From the NCBI GenBank assembly GCA_959606065.1, contig CAUHHV010000051.1, positions 1 through 5,431 of the forward strand: a stretch of 5,431 nucleotides of DNA, read 5' to 3'. Position numbers and translations under genes: made by a program. The notes under the pieces are model-generated. The model did no database searches and was not told where the DNA came from. It worked only from the letters and a program-made list of their open reading frames with translations. Positions 1 to 5,431 of this stretch are shown here, one piece after another (within the stretch, counting starts at the first letter, position 1; each line of letters begins with the position of its first letter). This DNA comes from an uncultured Collinsella sp. (GTDB lineage Bacteria; Actinomycetota; Coriobacteriia; Coriobacteriales; Coriobacteriaceae).

Positions 1-38
1 GAACCCAAGGCCGTCTTGGCAAATGTCAGCAAACTCAT
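1..38 (-). CDS. echF: Start of probable ferredoxin-like hydrogenase subunit EchF (partial)
   Basis: Only the first 12 codons and part of the next are inside the window. The ATG is at 38 and the peptide begins MSLLTFAKTALG. A purine-rich stretch (GGAAAGG at 49-55, and TAGG at 45-48) precedes it and overlaps the end of the large-subunit gene, leaving 7 bases between the two genes. The short hydrophobic start with a Lys-Thr resembles the N-terminus of HycF/EchF/NuoI-type proteins, which carry two 4Fe-4S clusters and bring electrons from soluble ferredoxin to the small subunit. No cysteine motif is visible because the gene is cut, so the call rests mainly on position: echF follows echE in Ech operons. 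Another small accessory gene cannot be excluded. Confidence 0.6.
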   Translation of the reverse strand, partial: MSLLTFAKTALG

Positions 39-45
39 GCCGCGC

Positions 46-1134
46 CTACCTTTCCGTGCAGCTAATACAGGGGTCGATGGTCAGGATAATCATGGGCACG
101 TTGGCAAGGAGCACGTCCTGCAGCGCATGCGTCAAACCCGCCAGGTTTTGCGACGTCGGCGTGCGCACGCGGAAACGGTCCAGGTTCTTGGTGCCGTTGC
201 CACGCACATAGTAGTACGCCTCGCCACGCGGTTGCTCAATCACGACCTCGCCGCGCGCGCCGTCGGCCGGTGTGAGCTTGGTACGCCCGCCGATACCGTC
301 GTGCGGAATCTTGCCCACAAGCTCCTTGATGATGTCCATAGCCTGCGTGACCTCGGCGCAACGCACCTGGCAGCGGGCATAGCAGTCGCCATCGGTAGCG
401 ACAACCGGCTCAAACGCAGCCAGGTCCGCATAGGCACCGTCGCCAAACATGCGCACGTCGTAGTCCACGCCCGAGGCGCGCCCAAACGGACCAACCATCG
501 AAAGCTCCAGCGCGTCTTTCTTGCTAATCACGCCCACGCCATGCAGGCGCTCGCCGCAGCTGTCATCGTCCAAAAACGTATGCACCAGAGCCTCGTAGTC
601 AGGACGCATGGCATCGAGCATCTGGACAATGCCCGCCAGCTCGGAGTCCTCGATATCGTGCTTAAGGCCGCCGATCTCGTTAATCGACAGAATCACGCGC
701 CCGCCGCACGTGCTCTCGAAGATCTTGAGAATCTGCTCGCGCAGCGTCCACGAACGATAGAACAGCGCCTCGAAGCCAAAGGCATCGGCGAGCAGGCCCA
801 GCCACAGCAGATGCGAGTGAATGCGCGAAAGCTCGTGCAGAATGGTGCGGATATACTGCACGCGGCCGGGCACCTCGATGTCGAGCATACGCTCGCAGGC
901 GCTGGCATAGCCGCAACTGTGGCCCACGGCGCAGATGCCGCAGATGCGCTCGGCGATGTAGCCAAACTGATGCATATCGCGCTTTTCGGTGAGCTTCTCG
1001 AGTCCGCGGTGCACAAAGCCGATCTGCGGAATTGCCTCGATGACGCGGTCGTCCTCGATCACCAGGTCCAGATGAAGCGGCTCGGGCAGCACCGGGTGCT
1101 GCGGGCCAAACGGAATAACGGAGCGATGTGCCAT
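46..1134 (-). CDS. echE: Group 4 [NiFe] hydrogenase large (catalytic) subunit, EchE type
   Basis: This 362-residue protein is the nickel-bearing subunit that reduces protons to H2 or oxidises H2 on the cytoplasmic face of the membrane complex. Both nickel-binding motifs are intact: RICGIC at residues 63-68 (C65, C68) with H72 four residues further on, and DPCISCTER at 354-362 (C356, C359). The N-terminus has the GPQHPVLPEP motif (10-19) and HRGLEK (42-47, with the conserved Glu45/46 region) typical of the NuoD/EchE family. Four Ni cysteines separate it from NuoD of complex I, which has lost them. It is not fused to a NuoC domain, unlike HycE or HyfG. The protein stops right after Arg362, at the position where HycE-type precursors are cut by a maturation endopeptidase, so no C-terminal peptide is present. 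The start at 1134 is set by AGGAGG at 1145-1150, 10 bases upstream; five bases separate it from the echD stop. Confidence 0.95.
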   Translation of the reverse strand: MAHRSVIPFGPQHPVLPEPLHLDLVIEDDRVIEAIPQIGFVHRGLEKLTEKRDMHQFGYIAERICGICAVGHSCGYASACERMLDIEVPGRVQYIRTILHELSRIHSHLLWLGLLADAFGFEALFYRSWTLREQILKIFESTCGGRVILSINEIGGLKHDIEDSELAGIVQMLDAMRPDYEALVHTFLDDDSCGERLHGVGVISKKDALELSMVGPFGRASGVDYDVRMFGDGAYADLAAFEPVVATDGDCYARCQVRCAEVTQAMDIIKELVGKIPHDGIGGRTKLTPADGARGEVVIEQPRGEAYYYVRGNGTKNLDRFRVRTPTSQNLAGLTHALQDVLLANVPMIILTIDPCISCTER

Positions 1135-1139
1135 GGACC

Positions 1140-1856
1140 TTACGCCTCCTTTTTCTGCTTGTCGCGAGCGGCTTTGGCGGCAAGCGCCGCGCGGACCTTG
1201 GCCGCTTTCTCGGGATCCATGGCGGCGAGCTTTGCCTCCATCTCGGCAGCCTTGAGCGCGGCCTTCGCAGCAGCCTCATCGTGCTGAGTATCGGAGCCGG
1301 CAGCCGCAGCGGGCTGAGCAGAGGCGCCCGCAGCATCGCCGGCACCTGCGGCGCCCTCCCCTGCAGCAGCGGCAGCCGCGGCAGCCTTCTCGGCCGCGGC
1401 CTTGCGCGCCTTGGCCTCGGCGGCCGCGCGGACTTTCATGGCCTTCTCACGCGCGGCCTTCACCTCGGGTGTGATAACGCTCATGGGTTCGACAGTCGAG
1501 ACCTGGTAGAAAAAGCCCTTAAAGTCGATCTGCATATCGGTGATGGCAAGACCAAACAGATCGTGCGCTTCGTTTTCAAACGGGAACACCGCCGGATAGT
1601 ACGAGCTGATGGACGGAATCTCCTGGTACTGGTCGATGCCCTCAACCACCAGGTTCTCGATCGCATAGCTGCCGTCCTGCGCAATATGTTCCTGAGCAGC
1701 GCGAACGTTGATAAACGTATAGACCAAGCGATACGATCCGTCGTCGACGTTGCGCTCGGCATGCATCTGCACAAAGCGCGCGCCGGCGCCCTTGAGCGCC
1801 TGGACATGCGACAGGAGCTCGTCGATCCCGACGGTGGTATAGATTGCCTTTTGCAT
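1140..1856 (-). CDS. echD: NuoC-like hydrogenase subunit EchD with long Ala-rich tail
   Basis: The N-terminal part (about residues 1-125) is the 30 kDa NuoC-like domain, which sits beside the large subunit and helps hold the hydrophilic module together. It binds no cofactor in the known families. The family signature is seen at 91-102, FPFENEAHDLFG, corresponding to the ERE-x-x-DLFG type motif of NuoC. From about residue 126 the sequence changes to Ala, Lys, Glu and Arg rich low-complexity sequence, including eight alanines in a row at 158-165, a Gly/Ala/Pro stretch (166-187), and a charged, probably helical or coiled-coil end (193-238, finishing DKQKKEA). EchD-type proteins are usually not much longer than the core domain, so nearly half of this protein is an extension. 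The ATG at 1856 overlaps the echC stop by one base (TAATG on the minus strand), with AGGAGG at 1864-1869, seven bases upstream, suggesting coupled translation. The core assignment is firm; the tail function is unknown. Confidence 0.88.
   Translation of the reverse strand: MQKAIYTTVGIDELLSHVQALKGAGARFVQMHAERNVDDGSYRLVYTFINVRAAQEHIAQDGSYAIENLVVEGIDQYQEIPSISSYYPAVFPFENEAHDLFGLAITDMQIDFKGFFYQVSTVEPMSVITPEVKAAREKAMKVRAAAEAKARKAAAEKAAAAAAAAGEGAAGAGDAAGASAQPAAAAGSDTQHDEAAAKAALKAAEMEAKLAAMDPEKAAKVRAALAAKAARDKQKKEA
1145..1150 (-). promoter_or_regulatory. Shine-Dalgarno of echE inside the end of echD
   Basis: AGGAGG on the minus strand lies within the last codons of echD, 10 bases before the echE ATG. 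It supports the start at 1134, directly before the conserved GPQHP region. Confidence 0.75.
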
Positions 1857-1869
1857 TACTCGGCCTCCT
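1854..1869 (-). promoter_or_regulatory. echC/echD overlap TAATG with strong Shine-Dalgarno
   Basis: AAGGAGG-type sequence (AGGAGG at 1864-1869) inside the last codons of echC lies seven bases before the echD ATG. The echC TAA and the echD ATG share one A at 1856. This is a classic layout for translational coupling between two subunits needed in equal number. Confidence 0.8.
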
Positions 1870-2476
1870 TTGCAGCGGCGGGTGCGGCGGGCGTCCCAGT
1901 AGGCGCGTCGCCAGCGACGGGCTTCCCGACAGGTGCGTCACCGGCGGCGGCCCCAGCCCCGGCCCCCGCAGCCACAAACCCGTCCTCGCCCAGCTCAACA
2001 CCACCGTCCCAGGTAGCGGCACCGCCCACGGTAAGCGGATCGCCGCCGGCGCGCATCACGGCCTCCTTCTGGTCCAGGATGCCGCACGCCTCCACGATGG
2101 CATCGATCATGGTCTCGGGGCGAATGGCACACCCGGGCGCGTACACGTCCACGGGGATTGCGCGGTCCACGCCGCCGATCACGTTGTAGGCATCGCGGAA
2201 CACGCCGCCCGAGCATGCGCAAATGCCGCACGCCACAACGCACTTGGGCTCGAGCATCTGGTTGTAAATCTGACGCACGACGGGCAGATTCTGCGCGTTG
2301 ACCGAACCCGTCACCAAAAAGATATCCGCATGCTTGGGGTTGCCGGTGTTGACCACGCCAAAGCGCTCCGCATCAAACAGCGGGGTAAGCGAGGCCAGCA
2401 CCTCGATATCGCATCCGTTGCAGCTCGAGCCGTCGTAATGAATAACCCACGGCGAGCGCGACATTTTATGATCCAT
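1856..2476 (-). CDS. echC: Group 4 [NiFe] hydrogenase small subunit, EchC/NuoB type
   Basis: This 206-residue subunit carries the proximal 4Fe-4S cluster that passes electrons between the ferredoxin-like subunit and the Ni-Fe site. The start resembles other Ech/Mbh small subunits (SPWVIHYDGSSCNGCDIEVL at 8-27). Probable cluster ligands are C19 and C22 (SCNGCD), C86 (GICACSGG at 84-91) and C116 (APGCAIRPE at 113-121). It lacks a Tat signal and the extra C-terminal clusters of uptake hydrogenases, as expected for group 4. Two additional cysteines, C83 and C88, flank C86. Residues from about 139 onward are outside the usual domain, and 166-206 are Ala/Gly/Pro-rich, with a 10-residue unit occurring twice (178-187 and 188-197). 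The start at 2476 is chosen over an in-frame ATG four codons downstream because AGGAGG (2485-2490) lies 8 bases upstream of it. Confidence 0.93.
   Translation of the reverse strand: MDHKMSRSPWVIHYDGSSCNGCDIEVLASLTPLFDAERFGVVNTGNPKHADIFLVTGSVNAQNLPVVRQIYNQMLEPKCVVACGICACSGGVFRDAYNVIGGVDRAIPVDVYAPGCAIRPETMIDAIVEACGILDQKEAVMRAGGDPLTVGGAATWDGGVELGEDGFVAAGAGAGAAAGDAPVGKPVAGDAPTGTPAAPAAAKEAE
1886..1945 (-). repeat. Imperfect 30-base tandem duplication in the echC tail
   Basis: Two adjacent 30-base units (1916-1945 and 1886-1915) match at 22 of 30 positions by direct comparison. They encode AGDAPVGKPV and AGDAPTGTPA. Most differences are silent or swap small residues, so the unit looks like an old in-frame duplication kept within a flexible Ala/Pro/Gly tail. 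Nothing indicates a regulatory role. Confidence 0.75.
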
Positions 2477-2484
2477 GGATGCCG

Positions 2485-2490
2485 CCTCCT
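2485..2490 (-). promoter_or_regulatory. Shine-Dalgarno of echC overlapping the upstream stop codon
   Basis: AGGAGG on the minus strand lies 8 bases before the echC ATG. The TAG stop of the fused membrane gene (2491-2489) shares bases with it, so ribosomes finishing the large membrane protein stop on top of the echC ribosome binding site. This favours coupled translation and decides the start at 2476. Confidence 0.8.
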
Positions 2491-5371
2491 AAATAAATAC
2501 GTCGACGAGGATGGGCATAAGGTTGAGCAGGCCAAACACCAGCGCCACGCCCCATCCGAGCTTAAAGCAGCTGCGCCAGGTGCTGCGCGCGAAGGTGTTG
2601 TCGATCAGGACCTCGACAAAGTACGTCGCGGCCATGACGACCAGGGCGACCAGCCAGCTCACGGGGTTGTCCCAAACAAAGAACATGCCCACCCACATCA
2701 AAAACAGCACGGTCTCGCACCAGTGCATAAGGGTCATCTTGGCCAGCGTGCCGCCGCTCATCTCGGTGGCGACGCCCTGGACGATCTCCTGATGCGCGTG
2801 ATGCGAGTACGAAAGGTCAAACGGCGACTTGCGCAGCTTGATGGTAAGTACCGCGAGCAGCGCAAGGAAAATGGGCGCGCTGTACACGATGATGGGGGCT
2901 GACTGCCCCGTCACGGCAATGGAATCGAAGCTATCGGTGGCAAGGTACAGGCCCACGCTCATCAGCAGAACGGCGGGCTCGTAGCTCATAACCTGCAACA
3001 GCTCGCGGTCGGCGCCGACCTGAGCAAACGGGCTTTGCGTCGAGGCGGACGCCAGCACCACAAAGATCGCAGCGAGGGTAACCATAAAGGCGCACAGCAG
3101 CGTGTTGGAGCCCGACACAAAGATGCCGCCGCCCACCACGGTAAAGATGAGCGCGCATGCCATATAGGTGTCGTCCATGGTGTTTACGCTGGCAGGAGCC
3201 TTGCGCAGGAGCTTGGCAACGTCGTAGAACGGTTGCAGCAGGCGCGGGCCCACGCGGCCCTGCATACGAGCCGAAAGTTTGCGGTCAACGCCGTCGATCA
3301 GGCCGCCCACAAGCGGCGCCAGCAGGGCAAACACCACGGTGCCTATAAAAATGCCCACGACACCCGAGCCTTCAAAGTACTTGCCGCGCAGCACCGAGGG
3401 CGCGCTCATGGCAAGCCGCTCGGGCCCAATCCATGCGCAACACAGCAGCGCAAACAAGATAATGCTGCAGCACACGACACTACCCGCGGGGCCGATACGC
3501 TTCTCGCCAAGGGCGTCCTCCGAGTACCAATTGCGCTTTTCTGCCTTCACCTCGTGTCCCATCGAGCCGCGGAAATGGCGGTAATTGTCGGTTCCCACAC
3601 CCGAAAGATATACGTTGACGTGCGGCTTATTGCTCACGCGGAATGAAGTCAGCAGCACCACGGCGATAAACGCCACGATAACCACCATCAGATACATGGC
3701 GTCCTTGCCAATAACGTACGGCACGCGGCCAAACACCATGGCCAAGTAAGGCGACACCAGACCGCTCGAGATAACCGGGAACGCCACGCAGCACAGAATC
3801 AGCAGCGCGGCGATGGTGTTAAGCGCCATCCATTCGGTCTTATGGACATTGACCTCAACGTTTTGGGCCGTGGGGTCGACGCCCGAAAGCTTGGCCAGCC
3901 ACTTACCCCAGAAGAAGAAGGTCGCGGCCGAGCCAAAGGCAAGCACCATGATCATGAGCACGTTGCCGGTCTGGGCAAACGCCACCAGGGCGCCCCACTT
4001 GGACACGAGCATGCCAAACGGCGCCACAAACATGCCCATGATACCCAGCATCATCAGGCGCGTCAGGTGCGGCATGCGGCTGAACATACCGTCCATGTCC
4101 TCGATATCGCGGCTGCCGATATGATGCTCGGCCGTGCCCACGCACAGGAACAGCAGCGACTTTGCCACCGTGTGGAACAGGATCAGGAAGATGGCGGCCC
4201 ACACGGCCTCGGGCGCGCCGACGCCCAGGCAGGCACTGATGAGGCCCAGGTTGGAGATGGTGGAGTACGCGAGCACGCGTTTGGCATTGCTCTGCGAGAT
4301 GGCCATGAGGGCGGCGAGCAAAAACGTGATGGCGCCCACACTCGTGACCATAAAGCCGGTCACGGGATAGATGGCATAGAGCGGGCTGAGCTTGACCATC
4401 AGAAACACGCCGGCTTTGACCATGGTTGACGAGTGCAGCAGGGCGCTCGTGGGCGTGGGGGCAACCATGGCACCCAGCAGCCAGGTATGGAACGGCATCT
4501 GTGCGGCCTTGGTGAGTGCGGCGAGCGACAACAGGATGACCGGCATCACCAGCAGCGCGGACTGCGCGGTTCCGGTGCCGGAAAGCTCGATCATGCCCGA
4601 GATGGTCAGCGGCATGCCGTTAACGTGCAGGTACATGAGTCCGGCCAAAAACGCGATACCGCCCAGCATGTTAAGGATGATCTGGGTGAAGGCGTTCTTG
4701 ATGGCCTCGGGCGTGCGCGTGTAGCCAATCATAAGGAACGAGCACACGGTGGTGATTTCCCAGCCGCAGAACAGCCACTCAAGGTTGTCGCTCGTCACGA
4801 TGACGAACATGGCCGAGAGGAACAGGAACATAAGCGCCAGGAACTGCGGGCGTCGGTCGGGCGCGGTCTGCCCGCGCAGCGCGGCCTCGTGCTCGTCGTG
4901 GGCCTGGAAGTCCTTCATGTAGCCCAGGGCATACACGCAGATCAGGCTGCCGACAATGCCGACGGCGAGGACCATGATCACGCTCATATAGTCCAGGTAG
5001 AGCGGCGTTGCGGTGACGGCTTCGGCCGCGGGCAGCGTCATGGCTGCAAAGGCGAGCGAGCCCACCAGCTGGACTATGCCGAGCACCGTGGTGAGCGCGT
5101 TCCTATATTTGAACGCGTTGTACAGGATGACGACGCACAGGATGACATCGATGGCGGAGCTGACGATCGAGAGCACATGCGAGGTGCCGGGGGCAACCTC
5201 AAAGCTCTGCGGACCCGTGCCAAAAAACATGACGGCGACTACAACTGTCACCGCCATAATGATGCCGGAACCTATGAGCCCCACCGCATCGCGGGCGCGG
5301 TCACCGCGCGCGAGCAGCATGCCCAGCGCCGGTACCAGCGGAAACAGGGTAAGGAAATACAGTAGCGTCAT
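2489..5371 (-). CDS. echA-echB: Fused hydrogenase membrane subunit: antiporter-like EchA + NuoH-like EchB
   Basis: This 960-residue, almost wholly membrane-embedded protein joins two subunits that are normally separate. Residues about 1-648 are an EchA/HycC/NuoL proton-conducting antiporter domain with its expected ion-path residues: E205 (FCGWEITT), K288 (ALTKAAQMPFHTW), H313 and K319 (LLHSSTMVKAG), and K404 (FHTVAKSLLF). Residues about 668-960 are an EchB/HycD/NuoH anchor domain, with QGRVGPR (704-710), DRELLQVMSYEP (788-799, E798) and RKSPFDLSYSHHAHQE (847-862, E862) followed by E870. The SHHAHQE form is closer to Ech than to NuoH or HycD. The charged stretch 597-625 should be cytoplasmic. 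The helix at about 630-648 then crosses outward, 650-667 forms an external linker, and the next helix returns to place QGRVGPR inside, matching NuoH topology. The ATG at 5371 has GGGGGAG (5379-5385) seven bases upstream. Both halves are near full length, and no stop or frame break separates them. The complex probably moves H+ or Na+; which one is not decidable here. Confidence 0.93.
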   Translation of the reverse strand: MTLLYFLTLFPLVPALGMLLARGDRARDAVGLIGSGIIMAVTVVVAVMFFGTGPQSFEVAPGTSHVLSIVSSAIDVILCVVILYNAFKYRNALTTVLGIVQLVGSLAFAAMTLPAAEAVTATPLYLDYMSVIMVLAVGIVGSLICVYALGYMKDFQAHDEHEAALRGQTAPDRRPQFLALMFLFLSAMFVIVTSDNLEWLFCGWEITTVCSFLMIGYTRTPEAIKNAFTQIILNMLGGIAFLAGLMYLHVNGMPLTISGMIELSGTGTAQSALLVMPVILLSLAALTKAAQMPFHTWLLGAMVAPTPTSALLHSSTMVKAGVFLMVKLSPLYAIYPVTGFMVTSVGAITFLLAALMAISQSNAKRVLAYSTISNLGLISACLGVGAPEAVWAAIFLILFHTVAKSLLFLCVGTAEHHIGSRDIEDMDGMFSRMPHLTRLMMLGIMGMFVAPFGMLVSKWGALVAFAQTGNVLMIMVLAFGSAATFFFWGKWLAKLSGVDPTAQNVEVNVHKTEWMALNTIAALLILCCVAFPVISSGLVSPYLAMVFGRVPYVIGKDAMYLMVVIVAFIAVVLLTSFRVSNKPHVNVYLSGVGTDNYRHFRGSMGHEVKAEKRNWYSEDALGEKRIGPAGSVVCCSIILFALLCCAWIGPERLAMSAPSVLRGKYFEGSGVVGIFIGTVVFALLAPLVGGLIDGVDRKLSARMQGRVGPRLLQPFYDVAKLLRKAPASVNTMDDTYMACALIFTVVGGGIFVSGSNTLLCAFMVTLAAIFVVLASASTQSPFAQVGADRELLQVMSYEPAVLLMSVGLYLATDSFDSIAVTGQSAPIIVYSAPIFLALLAVLTIKLRKSPFDLSYSHHAHQEIVQGVATEMSGGTLAKMTLMHWCETVLFLMWVGMFFVWDNPVSWLVALVVMAATYFVEVLIDNTFARSTWRSCFKLGWGVALVFGLLNLMPILVDVFI

Positions 5372-5431
5372 ACCATCACTCCCCCATGCAAAAACGCTGC
5401 AATTGTTTAACGTTATAGCTCAATTGAGGAG
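5372..5431 (-). promoter_or_regulatory. Operon leader and possible partial promoter, AT-rich
   Basis: This is the only non-coding stretch of any length. GGGGGAG at 5379-5385 is the ribosome binding site of the first gene. Further upstream the DNA is AT-rich against GC-rich coding DNA. It contains TATAAC on the minus strand (5417-5412), a possible -10 box whose -35 partner would lie beyond the window. CAATTG occurs twice (5400-5405 and 5421-5426), 21 bases apart, with TATAACGTTAAA, a near-palindrome, between them. These could be an operator, but nothing identifies the regulator. Because no other promoter-like gap follows, the five genes in view are likely one transcript from here or from further upstream. 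Confidence 0.35.

Noticed and set aside
16..1287. Long plus-strand open frame of 423 codons opposite the large-subunit gene
   Set aside because: It lies antisense to the well-supported echE and echD genes. Its translation is rich in His/Arg/Ala without any recognisable motif, as expected of a shadow frame in GC-rich DNA.
1128..2902. Plus-strand open frames of about 350 codons (1128-2189 and 1844-2902)
   Set aside because: Both are antisense to echD, echC and the membrane gene. They have low-complexity or His/Arg-rich translations, no family signature and no ribosome binding site of note.
3390..3440. Separate start for the NuoH-like (EchB) half at the internal ATG at 3409
   Set aside because: No stop codon ends the antiporter half, and the bases upstream of this ATG on the minus strand contain no convincing Shine-Dalgarno sequence, so one fused protein is the simpler reading.
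4433..5365. Plus-strand open frame of 310 codons opposite the antiporter domain
   Set aside because: It is a Gly/His/Arg/Gln-rich shadow of a transmembrane coding frame, with no recognisable domain.
46..5371. Respiratory complex I (nuo) operon
   Set aside because: The large subunit keeps all four Ni cysteines (C65, C68, C356, C359), which NuoD lacks. Only one antiporter subunit is present, and gene order follows ech.
46..5371. Formate hydrogenlyase (hyc/hyf) operon
   Set aside because: In HycE and HyfG the NuoC-like and NuoD-like parts are one protein; here they are separate. The small-subunit gene comes directly after the membrane genes and not at the end. A functional link with formate is still possible.
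1..5431. tRNA, rRNA, CRISPR array, insertion sequence or transcription terminator
   Set aside because: Coding genes fill the window apart from about 60 bases at the right end. No clover-leaf, regular spaced repeats, terminal inverted repeats or hairpin followed by a T run was seen.

Overview
The window holds most of one operon, read entirely on the minus strand (right to left). The operon encodes a membrane-bound, energy-converting [NiFe] hydrogenase of group 4. In transcription order the genes are: a very large membrane protein (5371-2489) that fuses an antiporter-like subunit (EchA/HycC/NuoL family) to the membrane anchor subunit (EchB/HycD/NuoH family); the small electron-transfer subunit (EchC/NuoB, 2476-1856); a NuoC-like 30 kDa subunit (EchD, 1856-1140); the nickel-bearing large subunit (EchE/NuoD, 1134-46); and the first 12 codons of what is most likely the EchF/NuoI-type ferredoxin subunit (38-1, cut by the window edge). 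This order is that of echABCDEF, with A and B joined in one reading frame. Formate hydrogenlyases (hyc, hyf) differ because their NuoC and NuoD parts are fused and their ferredoxin and small-subunit genes are ordered differently. Respiratory complex I is excluded because the large subunit keeps all four nickel-binding cysteines.

The complex would couple electron transfer between reduced ferredoxin and protons (H2 evolution, or the reverse) to ion movement across the cytoplasmic membrane. Electrons pass from ferredoxin through EchF and the proximal 4Fe-4S cluster of EchC to the Ni-Fe site of EchE. EchD docks the hydrophilic module. The fused EchA-EchB protein carries the NuoH-type quinone-site/E-channel region and the Glu/Lys/His ion path of an antiporter.

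The genes are packed tightly: 12, -1, 5 and 7 bases lie between successive genes, and clear Shine-Dalgarno sequences (AGGAGG or GGGGGAG) precede the four complete genes. Only about 60 bases at the right end (5372-5431) are non-coding. This stretch is AT-rich against the GC-rich coding DNA and probably holds the leader and part of the promoter.

The organism is an anaerobic or fermentative bacterium with GC-rich DNA. The base composition, the alanine-rich tails and the hydrogenase type would fit a gut Coriobacteriia member such as Collinsella, but this is inference from style and not from a marker gene. The unusual points are the A-B gene fusion, the alanine-rich low-complexity tails on the two adjacent subunits EchC and EchD, and a large subunit that ends exactly at the residue where related hydrogenases are cut by a maturation protease.
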